NCBI GenBank assembly: GCA_003508005.1
Contig: DNUE01000073.1
Location: 1 to 28,669 of the forward strand
DNA: 28,669 bases
Direction of reading: 5' to 3'
Source: Desulfobulbaceae bacterium
GTDB lineage: Bacteria > Desulfobacterota > Desulfobulbia > Desulfobulbales > Desulfobulbaceae
A model generated the notes under the pieces. The model searched no databases and had not been told where the DNA came from. It worked only from the letters and a program-made list of their open reading frames with translations. This document shows, piece by piece, positions 6,612 to 15,106 of this stretch. Numbering within the stretch: the first letter of the stretch is position 1; every line of letters begins with the position of its first letter. Both the position numbers and the translations under genes were made by a program.

Positions 6612-7121
6612 TCAGGAGTCGCTTTTCATCTCCAGGGCCTTGCGCCGTTCGCTTTCGTAGTCCTCGTGGCTTTTCGACTGCGAGCCGGTCATCCGCTTGA
6701 AAAAGGGGATGATGCCCCGCTCGGCGTTCAGCATCTCCTCCTCCGCCTCCTTCAGGGTGATCTGCCAGGCCGGGGCAAAGCCCGGGGCCTTGGCAAACAT
6801 GATGTCGATGGCCCGCTGGTACACCTGGGCCTGGCGAAGCTCCTGCCGGCCCGGTTTCTGGTTCATCACCTGAGCCATGTTGCGCAGGTTGTCTCGCTCC
6901 TCCTTGAGCTTCTCAATTTCCTGCTTGCGGCGCTCGTTTTCGGCTGAATCGATCTCAAGCTTGGTGTGCAGGTGCTCCCGGAGCTTTTTGATGTTGCCGG
7001 ACAGTTCGCGGAGCCGCATTATATAGCGGACCCAGAAAAAGAGCCAGAGGATGAGTCCTATTGCCAGGCCGCGGAAAAAGGGGCTTGCCAGGATGCTCAT
7101 GTACCAGCTTGTCTCTTCCAT
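6612..7121 (-). CDS. Membrane-anchored coiled-coil protein of unknown function
   Basis: A 169-residue protein I cannot assign to a named family. One membrane segment (about residues 15-34, FFRGLAIGLILWLFFWVRYI) is followed by a long charged helix (about 37-85, rich in E, K and R with heptad character, for example NERRKQEIEKLKEERDNLR), which suggests a cytoplasmic coiled coil. The C-terminal part (GFAPAWQITLKEAEEEMLNAERGIIPFF, shortened here) looks globular. I chose ATG at 7121, spaced properly from GAGAGGTG; a GTG two codons upstream lies inside that ribosome-binding site. It sits between the metal permease and trmJ genes in the same run. Topology resembles small scaffold or LapA-type proteins, but this is not evidence of function. 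Confidence 0.8.
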   Translation of the reverse strand: MEETSWYMSILASPFFRGLAIGLILWLFFWVRYIMRLRELSGNIKKLREHLHTKLEIDSAENERRKQEIEKLKEERDNLRNMAQVMNQKPGRQELRQAQVYQRAIDIMFAKAPGFAPAWQITLKEAEEEMLNAERGIIPFFKRMTGSQSKSHEDYESERRKALEMKSDS

Positions 7122-7264
7122 ATTCACCTCTCAGCCTTGCCTGGACTTGAACGTTTCGGCCAGGGTATTTCGGAATATTTTTATGCTGCTGATATTCTTG
7201 ACCTGAATTTCATCTTTATTGAATATGGAGAGGTTCGTCAAGGGAAAGAAGCCGGGTGACCGGG

Positions 7265-8113
7265 TCATGAGGCTCCCTGCCGCCGGATCTTGACTGCAAA
7301 GATGCTCCCCAGGTACAGGAAGCCGGCGAGCATGACGATGGTCGCCCCGGCCGGCAGGTTGGGCCCATAGCTGATGACCAGACCACCGGTGGTGCTGACC
7401 GCGCAGAGGAAGATGGCCAGCAGCATCATTGCCGGAAGCCGGGTGGTCATCTGGCCGGCTGCCGCCGCCGGCAGGGCCAGCAGGGCTACCACCAGGATGA
7501 TCCCCACCACCTGGACCAGCAGGACCACGGTCAGGGCCACCAGGCAGAGAAAGAGCGTATTGTACAGGTCCACCCTGATCCCCGAGATACGCGCGAATTC
7601 TTCGTCAAAGCTGATGGACACCAGGCGGTTGTAGAGCAGGAACACCATTCCGACCAGGATCAGGTCCAGGACGCTTATCAGAATCAGGTCCTGGTCGGAG
7701 ACCATGAGGATGTCGCCGAAGAGGTAGCTCATCAGGTCTTTGTTGTAGCCGCCGGTCTTGCTGATGAAGATTATGCCCACCGCCATGCCGATGGCCCATA
7801 CTGCGCTGAGGATGGTGTCCAGCCGCATGGTTGAGCGGTGGAGCATGTAGGAGATCACCAGGGCTGCCACCAGCGCGGCGCAGACCGCACCGGCGAGGGG
7901 GGAGAGAAAGGTCAGCCCTTGCTCCTTATTGAGGTAGCCGGCAATGCCCATGCCGCCGAGGGTGCAGTGGGCGATGGCCCCGGCGATATAGGTAATCCGC
8001 CGTACAGTGACATAGCTGCCGATGATCCCGCAGGCCACCGAGGCCATGAGCCCGGTGAGCAGGGCGTACTGCAGAAAACGGAACTGCTGCAGGTCGCTCA
8101 GGAACTGGAGCAT
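7265..8113 (-). CDS. Metal ABC transporter permease (ZnuB/MntB family)
   Basis: A 282-residue polytopic inner-membrane protein of the ABC-3 family, which carries zinc, manganese or iron. It has about eight hydrophobic spans. The N-terminal GLMASVACGIIGSYVTVRRITYIAG (quoted in part) and the later SISFDEEFARISGIRVDLYNTLF loop, where the permease contacts the ATPase, are typical. The C-terminal GPNLPAGATIVMLAG is also characteristic. It overlaps the 3' end of the ATPase gene by 16 bases, so the two are translationally coupled. The metal cannot be told from the permease alone. No substrate-binding lipoprotein (ZnuA-like) gene is adjacent. Confidence 0.93.
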   Translation of the reverse strand: MLQFLSDLQQFRFLQYALLTGLMASVACGIIGSYVTVRRITYIAGAIAHCTLGGMGIAGYLNKEQGLTFLSPLAGAVCAALVAALVISYMLHRSTMRLDTILSAVWAIGMAVGIIFISKTGGYNKDLMSYLFGDILMVSDQDLILISVLDLILVGMVFLLYNRLVSISFDEEFARISGIRVDLYNTLFLCLVALTVVLLVQVVGIILVVALLALPAAAAGQMTTRLPAMMLLAIFLCAVSTTGGLVISYGPNLPAGATIVMLAGFLYLGSIFAVKIRRQGAS

Positions 8114-8871
8114 TGGTGGCCTTCCTGGGCGCAGCGGTGGTCGTGGCGGATCAGGGAGATGTCGTTGCCGTACAGGTCGATGATGTTCTGGCCGGCCAGG
8201 GAACTGGTTGGATGGACTACCACCTGATGGTTGACGCAGACCACGCTGGAGATATGGTGATTGACAAAGCCGATGTCATGGGAAACGACGAGGATGGTCA
8301 TTCGCTCATTAAGTTGCCCGAGGATTTGGTAGAGCTTTTCGCCGGCCGAGGTGTCGACGTTGGCCGTAGGTTCATCGAAGAGGAGCATGTCCGGTGAGGC
8401 GGCCAGCGCCCGGGCGATCAGCACCCGCTGCCGCTGGCCGCCGGAGAGTTCGGCAAAGGCGCTGTTGCGGAACTCGCTCAGGTTGACGGATGCCAGGGCC
8501 TCCTCGGCCTTGCGCACAGCGGCCCTGGCAAAAGGACCGAAGCCGCTCTTGCCGGTCAGGCCCATGAGGACTACGTCGAGAACGGACACCGGGAAGCGGT
8601 TGTCGTAGAGCATATGCTGCGGCACGTAGCCCAGCCGGTGCGAGGACTTTTCCGGAGGCTGGCCGAACACCAGCACCTGGCCGCGCCGGGGTTTGAGCAG
8701 GCCGAGGATCAGGCGCAGCAGGGTGGTTTTGCCGCCGCCGTTCGGACCGACAATGCCGATCATCTCCCGTTCGTGAATTTTCAGGTTCACGTCCTGGAGC
8801 ACCAGCTCCCCGTTATAGCTGAAGTCAACCCCGTTAAGGCTGATGACGATTTTCCGGACAGGCGCTTGCAT
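8098..8871 (-). CDS. Metal ABC transporter ATP-binding protein (ZnuC/MntA family)
   Basis: A 257-residue ABC ATPase that powers the adjacent permease. Walker A is GPNGGGKTTLL (about residues 43-53), the Q-loop region GYVPQHMLYDNRFPVSVLDVV, the signature LSGGQRQRVLIARAL (about 142-156), Walker B MLLFDEPTANVD (about 161-172) and the switch histidine in LVVSHDIGFV. The FPVSVLDVVLMG segment after the Q-loop is characteristic of zinc/manganese importers. The C-terminal tail has several histidines and cysteines (HDHRCAQEGHQC), which could bind metal. The ATG at 8871 lacks a clear ribosome-binding site and starts 12 bases after the RNase R stop codon, which points to a shared transcript. Confidence 0.95.
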   Translation of the reverse strand: MQAPVRKIVISLNGVDFSYNGELVLQDVNLKIHEREMIGIVGPNGGGKTTLLRLILGLLKPRRGQVLVFGQPPEKSSHRLGYVPQHMLYDNRFPVSVLDVVLMGLTGKSGFGPFARAAVRKAEEALASVNLSEFRNSAFAELSGGQRQRVLIARALAASPDMLLFDEPTANVDTSAGEKLYQILGQLNERMTILVVSHDIGFVNHHISSVVCVNHQVVVHPTSSLAGQNIIDLYGNDISLIRHDHRCAQEGHQCSSS

Positions 8872-8883
8872 AGTGGGTGGAAT

Positions 8884-11088
8884 TTACTCAGCGGGCGGCA
8901 GGGGCGCAAAGGTTATTTTTTTGCTCTGCATGTCCACGTGCACCAAACGTACCTGGAGCAGCCCGCCCATCTGAAATACCCGGCCGGTGCGTTCGCCGAC
9001 AAGCCGATGGGCGCGGCTGTCCAGGATGTAGTAGTCGTCCGCCAGGTCGCCCAGCGGCACGGCCCCGCTGATGAAGGAGTCCAGCAGCTCGACGAACATG
9101 CCGAAGGAGCTGACCCCGGAGATGATGGCGGCAAACTCCTCGCCGATGCGGCCCTGCAGGAACAGGGCACTGAGACGGGACTGGTTGTTGCGTTCCACGT
9201 CCACAGACACCCGTTCCCGCTTGGAAAGATGCAGGGCCGCATCATCCATGCCGATGGCGTCAGCAAGGACCGGCGGCCGCTTGTCCTTGTCCCGGGAGCG
9301 GGCCAGAAGCTGCTCCAGCACCCGGTGCGCGACCAGATCCGGGTAGCGGCGGATGGGGGAGGTGAAGTGCAGGTAATACTCTGCCGCCAGGCCGAAATGT
9401 CCGGCATTGTCCGGTGAGTAGCGGGCCTGCTGCATCGTCCGGAGCATGAGGTTGTTGATTACGTATTGGGCCGGTGAGTTCTTGGCCTTTTCCACCACCC
9501 CAGCAAACCAGGAAGGTGTGGGTTCGAAGGGCGGCAGCTGCAGGCCCATTACGATGGTGGCCTGGGTGAACTGCTCGACCTTGAGGGGGTCGGGATGCTC
9601 ATGGATGCGGAAGAGAACAGGCCGCTGCTCCCGGTCCATTGTTTCGGCCACGGCCTCGTTGGCGGCCAGCATGAATTCCTCGATCAGCTTGTGGGCGAGG
9701 TTGCGTTCCGCCCGGTTGATGGAGGCAACCTGATCCCCCTGCAGGAGTATTTCCGGCTCCGGGATGTCGAAGCCGATAGAGCCGCGCTTCATCCTTCTCA
9801 GCCACAGCAGATGCGCCAGGACCTTCGCCCCCTCCAGCATCGGCAGCAGGCCGGAGAACTCCTTCCGGGCTGCCGGCTCCCGGTCGTAGAGGATGCGTCG
9901 GACCGTGGTGTAGGTGAAGCGTTTCCGGCTTCTGATCATGCTCTTGCAGAATTTCGCGCCGGTGCGCTGGCCCTTGGCGTTGAAATCGAGGATGGCGGTG
10001 AAGGCCGGCCGGTCCTGGTCAGGCACCAGGCTGCACAGGTCGTTGGAGAGACGTTCCGGGAGCATGGGAATGACCAGGCCGGGAAAGTAGACGCTGGTGC
10101 CGCGGCGGTAGGCCTCCCGGTCGATTTCCGAGCCGGTGCGGACATAGTGGCTGACATCGGCGATGGAAACGTAGAGCCGCAATCCCTTCGCGGTCTCTTC
10201 CACGGCAATGGCATCGTCGAAGTCCTTGGCGGTCTCGCCGTCAATGGTGACGTGCTGGATATGGCGCAGGTCGCTGCGCTGTCCCCTGCACTCGGTCAGG
10301 GGCTCGAGCCTGCCGGTTTCTTCCTCCACCGTGCTGGAAAAGGAACGGGGCAGCTCGAACTGCTCGATGGCCATCCGTATCTGCACCGGGGCGGTCAACG
10401 GGTCGCCGAGGATTTCCACGATTTTGCCCTCCGGCGGCCGGCCGGCTTCACCGTAATCGAGGATCTCGGCGAGCACCGCCGTGTTGCTGCGGGCGCCCAG
10501 GCTGTTGTTGCGGCGAATAAGGAGGGTGAACGGCAGCCGGTCGTTGTCCGGGGTGATGTAGCCCGACTTGCCAGCGGCAGTATAGATGCCGCACAGCCGA
10601 GTGATGCCCCGGTGCAGTATCTTGACCACCCTCCCCTCGGGCCGGTCCTTGGGGCCGCTGATCATGCGGATGAGGACCGTGTCGCCGTGGCTGGCCCCAT
10701 TCAGATTGTTCCTGGCGATAAAGGGGTCCTTGTCCTTTTCCGCCGCACCTTCGACCTGGGCGAAGCCGAAACCCCGGCTGTTCAATTCCAGGCGGGCCTT
10801 GATCAGGCCCGAGTCACCGGAAAGTCTGTAGGTATTGCCCTGACGCTGGATCTTTCCTCTTTTTTCCAGGGCGACCAGCAGGTCTTTGATGGTTTTGCGC
10901 TCGTGCCGGGGCAGGTCGAGGCCGAGGATGATCTCTCCCAGGCCGGCAAAGCCCTCGCGGCCGGCAAGGAATTCGAGCAGGCTGTCGGCCAGATGGTCGG
11001 TATGGTCAAGATGTTCGGGCCTGCCGCGGCGGGGGTGCTTGCGCAATGTCGGTTTGGTTTGATGGGTGCTGAAACGTTTTTTAACCAT
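8884..11088 (-). CDS. rnr: Ribonuclease R (3'-5' exoribonuclease)
   Basis: A 734-residue RNase II-family exoribonuclease that degrades structured RNA processively from 3' ends. Order of parts: a basic N-terminal leader and winged-helix region (about 1-90, with LADSLLEFLAG and ALEKRGKIQRQGNTYRL), a cold-shock domain beginning near residue 100 (SRGFGFAQVEG), a second OB region, then the RNB domain with VTIDGETAKDFDDAIAVEE (about 280-298), where the aspartates bind the catalytic magnesium. It continues through YRRGTSVYFPGLVIPMLPERL and HFTSPIRRYPDLVAHRVLEQ (quoted in part). An S1 domain closes the protein (about 645-728, GVSSFGMFVELLDSFISGAVPL). It is the first gene of the run that continues with the metal ABC transporter. 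The start ATG at 11088 (MVKKRF) has only weak ribosome-binding sequence. Confidence 0.96.
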   Translation of the reverse strand: MVKKRFSTHQTKPTLRKHPRRGRPEHLDHTDHLADSLLEFLAGREGFAGLGEIILGLDLPRHERKTIKDLLVALEKRGKIQRQGNTYRLSGDSGLIKARLELNSRGFGFAQVEGAAEKDKDPFIARNNLNGASHGDTVLIRMISGPKDRPEGRVVKILHRGITRLCGIYTAAGKSGYITPDNDRLPFTLLIRRNNSLGARSNTAVLAEILDYGEAGRPPEGKIVEILGDPLTAPVQIRMAIEQFELPRSFSSTVEEETGRLEPLTECRGQRSDLRHIQHVTIDGETAKDFDDAIAVEETAKGLRLYVSIADVSHYVRTGSEIDREAYRRGTSVYFPGLVIPMLPERLSNDLCSLVPDQDRPAFTAILDFNAKGQRTGAKFCKSMIRSRKRFTYTTVRRILYDREPAARKEFSGLLPMLEGAKVLAHLLWLRRMKRGSIGFDIPEPEILLQGDQVASINRAERNLAHKLIEEFMLAANEAVAETMDREQRPVLFRIHEHPDPLKVEQFTQATIVMGLQLPPFEPTPSWFAGVVEKAKNSPAQYVINNLMLRTMQQARYSPDNAGHFGLAAEYYLHFTSPIRRYPDLVAHRVLEQLLARSRDKDKRPPVLADAIGMDDAALHLSKRERVSVDVERNNQSRLSALFLQGRIGEEFAAIISGVSSFGMFVELLDSFISGAVPLGDLADDYYILDSRAHRLVGERTGRVFQMGGLLQVRLVHVDMQSKKITFAPLPPAE

Positions 11089-11169
11089 GCGTATGTGTTC
11101 GTGCTCTTCGCCCGGGGGAAGATCGTAGATTTTTCTTTGTTCGCCCGATAACTTCTGCTACAGTGTCCA

Positions 11170-11212
11170 GGATAAGCAGGTGTCCCTGCCTGGGACCGAT
11201 TTTCTCTTATCC
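11170..11212. promoter_or_regulatory. Nested inverted repeats between rnr and the rel-like gene
   Basis: GGATAAG (11170-11176) pairs with CTTATCC (11206-11212), and inside them GTCCC-TGCCT-GGGAC (11182-11196) makes a second hairpin. The structure lies in the 282-base divergent gap between RNase R and the RelA/SpoT-like gene. It may be an mRNA leader hairpin or a regulator site. A TTGACA at 11270-11275 on the plus strand lacks a matching -10 box, so I do not call a promoter. Confidence 0.35.
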
Positions 11213-11370
11213 GCGAGCTGTCGTCATCGCAAAAAGTGCTATTTCGCCGCCGCCATTCTATGTAAATTATTGACAGAACAACGACGGAGGGTCAGGGTTG
11301 TCACTTTACAAGTTTATCACTCTTTGTGGGTCAAGGGAAGAAAAACGGCATCATTCTGACAAAATAGTAC

Positions 11371-13476
11371 ATGCAATTCAAGAAATTTGATGTCGATTCA
11401 TATCGCGCCGTGATGGCGGGCCTGATCGGGACCGGACCGGAAACGGAGGTGTTCTGGCAGGCTCTGGATTTCGCCCTGGAGGCGCATGGCGAACAGTGGC
11501 GCCGCTCCGGGGATCCCTATATCAGTCATCCCTGCAATGTGGCCCGTATCCTTGCCGAGGAGCTCGACATCCGCAATGCCGAAATCCTGGCGGCCGCCCT
11601 CCTGCATGACACCGTGGAAGATGTGCATTATGTGACCCCGGCCCTGATCCGGGAAAAGTTCGGCCCCAATGTGGAGGCCATTGTCGAGGGCTGCACCAAG
11701 GTGACCCAATACAGCGGTGACCGGCAGAGCATCAAGAAAATGGTCCACCGGAAGATTTTCACCGGCGCCGCCGCCAAGCCCGAGGTGGTGCTGGTCAAAC
11801 TGGCCGACCGGCTGCATAACCTGCGGACCCTGTCCTCCATGCCCAAGGACAAGAGGCAGCGGGTGGCGGACGAGACCCTTGATATCTATGGACCGCTGGC
11901 GACGATCCTCGGCCTTTTCAACATCAAAAGAGAGATGTACAACCTGGCCCTGGCCTATAAGTTTCCCCGGCAGGGCAACAGGCTGCAGTTGCATATCAAC
12001 AAGATCAATCAGGACGTCACCGCCCAGGAAATTGTCGCCCGCCTGCAGGCAGCACTCGGCGAGGATGGGATCACCTGTCAGGTGACCATTCGGACCAAGG
12101 GGCTTTGGGGCTACTACGACCCCAGGCACCGCATTCTGATCAAGGAAATCGAAAGTCCCCAGGAAATTCTGGTGGTGGCCGAGGAACGCAAGATCTGCTA
12201 TGAGGTCCTGGGGACGTTGAACAGGATCTATCCGCCGATCCCGCGGTCCATCCGCGATTTTATCGCCAACCCCAAGCCGTCGGGGTATCAGGGGCTGCAT
12301 GCCCGGGCCAACATAGACGGCAAAAAGTACCTGTTCAAGATCCGCACCGAGGACATGGCCCGGCGGGCGCAGCGTGGCCTGGTGCGCTACTGGACGGACG
12401 AGAGCAGGAAGCGGGGTCAGTTCGTCAAGGGGCTGCAGGAGATGTTCGACATCCTCGGCAGCGACGAATCGGTTTCCTACCGGGACATGATCGTCACCAG
12501 CGGCCGCAAGAAGATCTATACCTATACCCCTCACGGCGACCTGGTGGGCCTGCCGGTGAACTCCATCGTCCTTGACTTTGCCTTCAACGTCCACACGGCC
12601 ATCGGCCATACCTGCATAGCCGCCATGATCGGAAATCGGCGGGTGGAGCCTGACCATGTATTAAGCGACGGCGATGTGGTCAAGATCGTCCGTCAGAGCA
12701 ACCCGGTCAGTTTTGACCCTGACTTCCAGGAGCGGTGCCAGACCACGCGGGCAAGGTCGGAGTTGGCCAAGGCCTTCAGGATTCGGCGCAATGCGGTGCT
12801 CCAGGAGATCGGCCGGTCGGTGCTGCAGCAGGAAATGCGCCGCTACGGCATGCCCATGGAGATCATTCACCGGCAAAGCATGCGCTATCTGCTGGATTAT
12901 TATAACCTGGAATCCCTGGAAGATCTGTACCTGCAGGTGGGCATGGGCAAGCGCCGGCTGCGGGAACTCATCTTCGAAATAAAGGACTGCCTGTACGGCG
13001 AGCAGGAAACCCTCGAATATCCGACCGGGGTGTTCAACCGGGTGGAGTTGTCCACCCTGGACCCGGTGGTGGTCAAGTCCTCTGCCTGCTGCAAGCCTAC
13101 CCCGCTCGACAAGGGCATTTTAGGGCTGCTCAGCGAACGGGGCCTGTCCCTGCACCGCAAGGACTGCGCGCGGCTGCAGAAGATCGGCTTTCAAAGGGAG
13201 GATGCAGTGGAGATCAGGTGGGATTCCAGGAATACACGGGTGGCCAAGTCGCAGAAAGTGGTGGTATTCGACGCCAACCGCCAGCGGCTTTTCATGCTGC
13301 TCTCTGTCGCCCCCAGCGAAATGAAGATCATCGACATCATCGCCCTCACTGACCGGCCGAACACCACTCCGGCCTGGGAGGTCAACTTCAACGCGCCGAA
13401 TCTTTACGCCCTCCGCAAGATCTTCAGGCATCTCGACCGCTCCGAACTCACCTACGAATTCGTTTTGGAACAATAG
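11371..13476 (+). CDS. RelA/SpoT-family (p)ppGpp hydrolase with degenerate synthetase domain
   Basis: A 701-residue long RelA/SpoT homologue. The hydrolase (HD) domain looks intact: ISHPCNVARIL (His53), AALLHDTVEDV (His79, Asp80, Glu83, Asp84) and VKLADRLHNLRTL (Asp146, Asn150). The synthetase domain (about 200-345) is recognisable from FIANPKPSGYQGLH and FKIRTEDMARRAQRG, but key positions differ. The usual DLxAxR segment is replaced by PQEILVV, the Asn of PKPNGYQ is Ser, and the catalytic Glu before QIRT is lost (LFKIRT). TGS (about 380-440), the CC-containing zinc-finger region (SACCKPTPLDKG, HRKDC) and a C-terminal ACT-like domain follow. So it probably degrades (p)ppGpp but does not make it; a working synthetase should exist elsewhere. 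The ribosome-binding site is weak. No terminator was seen. Confidence 0.9.
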   Translation: MQFKKFDVDSYRAVMAGLIGTGPETEVFWQALDFALEAHGEQWRRSGDPYISHPCNVARILAEELDIRNAEILAAALLHDTVEDVHYVTPALIREKFGPNVEAIVEGCTKVTQYSGDRQSIKKMVHRKIFTGAAAKPEVVLVKLADRLHNLRTLSSMPKDKRQRVADETLDIYGPLATILGLFNIKREMYNLALAYKFPRQGNRLQLHINKINQDVTAQEIVARLQAALGEDGITCQVTIRTKGLWGYYDPRHRILIKEIESPQEILVVAEERKICYEVLGTLNRIYPPIPRSIRDFIANPKPSGYQGLHARANIDGKKYLFKIRTEDMARRAQRGLVRYWTDESRKRGQFVKGLQEMFDILGSDESVSYRDMIVTSGRKKIYTYTPHGDLVGLPVNSIVLDFAFNVHTAIGHTCIAAMIGNRRVEPDHVLSDGDVVKIVRQSNPVSFDPDFQERCQTTRARSELAKAFRIRRNAVLQEIGRSVLQQEMRRYGMPMEIIHRQSMRYLLDYYNLESLEDLYLQVGMGKRRLRELIFEIKDCLYGEQETLEYPTGVFNRVELSTLDPVVVKSSACCKPTPLDKGILGLLSERGLSLHRKDCARLQKIGFQREDAVEIRWDSRNTRVAKSQKVVVFDANRQRLFMLLSVAPSEMKIIDIIALTDRPNTTPAWEVNFNAPNLYALRKIFRHLDRSELTYEFVLEQ

Positions 13477-13500
13477 AGAGAGGTTGAAGCTGTAGAGATT

Positions 13501-13701
13501 CTGAAGGCTGTCAGGTGAACATGGGCAGGGCGTGGTCCAGGTATATGGGGTTTACGGTTAAAGGTTTAAGGTGTAAGGTGTGCATATGATATGGACTCTA
13601 GTTGGTGCGGAAATTTTTTTTTCTATGCGTGAAATGTTCAAAAGCAGAGCAGATCAGGACTTGAAAGCCTTCAGCCTAAACCCCTAGACTCCTTAACCCC
13701 T
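13501..13701. repeat. Intergenic element with inverted arms, abutting the tatB start codon
   Basis: CTGAAGGC at 13501-13508 is matched in inverse by GCCTTCAG at 13667-13674. Outward of the latter, GCCTAAACCCCTAGACTCC and TTAACCCCT run to the tatB ATG. An internal stretch at 13551-13580 (GGTTTAAGGTGTAAGG and neighbours) shows the same heptad-like GG-TTTAAGG pattern. The CTGAAGGCTG core is shared with the element at 25248-25453, which suggests one family of small dispersed elements. No protein is encoded. Confidence 0.55.
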
Positions 13702-14157
13702 ATGTTTGGCATTGGCCTCCCTGAAATGATCGTCATCCTGGCGGTCGCCCTGATCGTTATCGGCCCGGAAAAGTTGCCGGATATGGCCCGTTCCCTGGCA
13801 AAGGGGGTCTTTGAGCTGAAAAAGACCCTGAATCAGGTGAAGACCAGCCTGGCCGAGGAGGAAAACCTTCTCGGCTCGGTTCAGTCCGACCTGCGCAAAA
13901 CGGCTGCCGATCTCCAGAGCAATCTTTCTGAGAACCCGCATTATGAATCGCCCGGGTCCGGCTCCGGGGCCCATGAGGGGGCGGTCCAGGACGGCGATAT
14001 CATTGACGTGGAAAGCGAAGTTATCTCGGAAGTGAGCCCGGCGGCCGAGGCCGTTGCCATACCCCAGGACGCGGCGGAGCAGGGGGAAGGGGCAGGCCAG
14101 GGCCAGGAGCTGGAAGGGCAACCGGCAGAGAACCAGCCTGCCATACCCAAGCAATGA
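13702..14157 (+). CDS. tatB: Twin-arginine translocase subunit TatB
   Basis: A 151-residue single-span protein of the TatA/B family, part of the receptor complex that exports folded proteins with RR signal peptides. The N-terminus MFGIGLPEMIVILAVALIVI is the short membrane helix, with Glu8 as in TatB (TatA usually has Gln). The hinge and amphipathic helix follow (GPEKLPDMARSLAKGVFELKKTL, quoted in full only here in part), then a long acidic, Pro/Gln/Glu-rich tail without defined structure. There is no ribosome-binding site: the bases before the ATG are CTCCTTAACCCCT, the end of a repeat element. tatC starts 96 bases downstream. A TatA role cannot be excluded, since no separate tatA is present here. 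Confidence 0.9.
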   Translation: MFGIGLPEMIVILAVALIVIGPEKLPDMARSLAKGVFELKKTLNQVKTSLAEEENLLGSVQSDLRKTAADLQSNLSENPHYESPGSGSGAHEGAVQDGDIIDVESEVISEVSPAAEAVAIPQDAAEQGEGAGQGQELEGQPAENQPAIPKQ

Positions 14158-14252
14158 GCGTGGCTTTCGCGCCGATTGTTGCCGGCCCGGCAGCGGAGTA
14201 GCATCTTGGGCGTTGCCGTGCGTATACTTCCTGGCCATTGTTCGGGGGCGCC

Positions 14253-14993
14253 ATGCTAGCCGCCCTGGAACATTTCGCGCCCCATCATCAAGAGCTGCGC
14301 CGGCGGCTGATCCGCTGCTTTCTGGCCATTGCCCTGACATCATGCCTGGCCTACCTGGGGATCGAGCGGATCGCCGAGTTTTTAATGCAGCCGCTGTTCC
14401 ATGCTTATCCGCCCCTGCATAAACTGGTTTACACCCGGCTGACCGAGGCCTTCATCACCTATCTGAAACTCTCCCTGCTGGTGGGAATTATTTTCAGCTT
14501 TCCGTTTCTGATCTACCAGGTCTGGATGTTTGTCGCCCCGGGCCTGATGGATGACGAGCGGCGACTGGCGCGCAACATCGTGTTCTGGTCCTCGCTTCTC
14601 TTCGCCAGCGGCGCGATGTTTGCCTTGTTTATTGTCCTGCCCCGGATGCTCGCCTTCTTTATGAGCTATGCAGGCCCGAATCTTGAGCCGCTGCCCCGCC
14701 TCGGGCTGTACCTCACCTTTGTCGGACGGATGGTGCTGGCCTTCGGCATTTCTTTTGAAATTCCGTTTCTGATGTTCATGGTCAGCCGCGCCGGCCTCGT
14801 GTCGGCGAAATACTTCGCCCGCAAACGCCTCTACTTCTACATCGCCATCGTGGTTCTCGCCTTTCTCCTTTCCGCAGGCGAACTGACGGCCACGGTCCTG
14901 CTCTCCCTGCCCCTGTTCGGCCTCTACGAAACCGGTATCCTGCTGGGCAGGGTTTTCGGCGGCAAAAAAAAAGAGCAGGAACAGACTGGCTGA
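14253..14993 (+). CDS. tatC: Twin-arginine translocase subunit TatC
   Basis: A 246-residue TatC with six expected membrane spans, the subunit that binds twin-arginine signal peptides. Family marks are HHQELRRRLIRCF near the N-terminus (the HxxELRxR motif with its conserved Glu), TRLTEAFITYLKLSLLVGII, FPFLIYQVWMFVAPGLMDDE (ending in the conserved acidic residue of the periplasmic/cytoplasmic loop) and RMVLAFGISFEIPFLMFM. I chose the ATG at 14253 (MLAALEHF) because GGGGG lies 5 bases upstream; the in-frame TTG at 14238 has no such site. It forms an operon with tatB. The C-terminal tail is short and lysine-rich (GGKKKEQEQTG). Confidence 0.95.
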   Translation: MLAALEHFAPHHQELRRRLIRCFLAIALTSCLAYLGIERIAEFLMQPLFHAYPPLHKLVYTRLTEAFITYLKLSLLVGIIFSFPFLIYQVWMFVAPGLMDDERRLARNIVFWSSLLFASGAMFALFIVLPRMLAFFMSYAGPNLEPLPRLGLYLTFVGRMVLAFGISFEIPFLMFMVSRAGLVSAKYFARKRLYFYIAIVVLAFLLSAGELTATVLLSLPLFGLYETGILLGRVFGGKKKEQEQTG

Positions 14994-15086
14994 AGCTGTT
15001 GTTCCGTTTCCCTCCCCTGTCGTGAGAGGCTTTCCTCCTCTTTTCCGCGCAATTCCAATTTTCTTTACATGCGCAGGGTAAGTTGA

Positions 15087-15106
15087 TATAACTCCCTAAT
15101 GTTATA
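15087..15106. promoter_or_regulatory. Short inverted repeat upstream of the histidine kinase
   Basis: TATAAC-N8-GTTATA lies 103 bases before the kinase start codon, in an AT-rich part of the tatC-kinase gap. It overlaps TTGATA (15083-15088), which could be a -35 box, but no -10 box lies at a normal distance. It may be an operator; evidence is limited to symmetry and position. Confidence 0.25.

Noticed and set aside
9595..11088. Possible RNase II instead of RNase R
   Set aside because: The 734-residue length, basic N-terminal winged-helix region and C-terminal S1 domain fit RNase R; RNase II is shorter and lacks the N-terminal extension.
9595..11151. Plus-strand reading frame of 518 codons
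   Set aside because: Antisense to RNase R, whose domains are all present; it is open only because of high GC at third positions.
11270..11298. TTGACA as the promoter of the RelA/SpoT-like gene
   Set aside because: No -10-like hexamer lies 15-19 bases downstream (the sequence there is CAGGGT), so the box is probably fortuitous.
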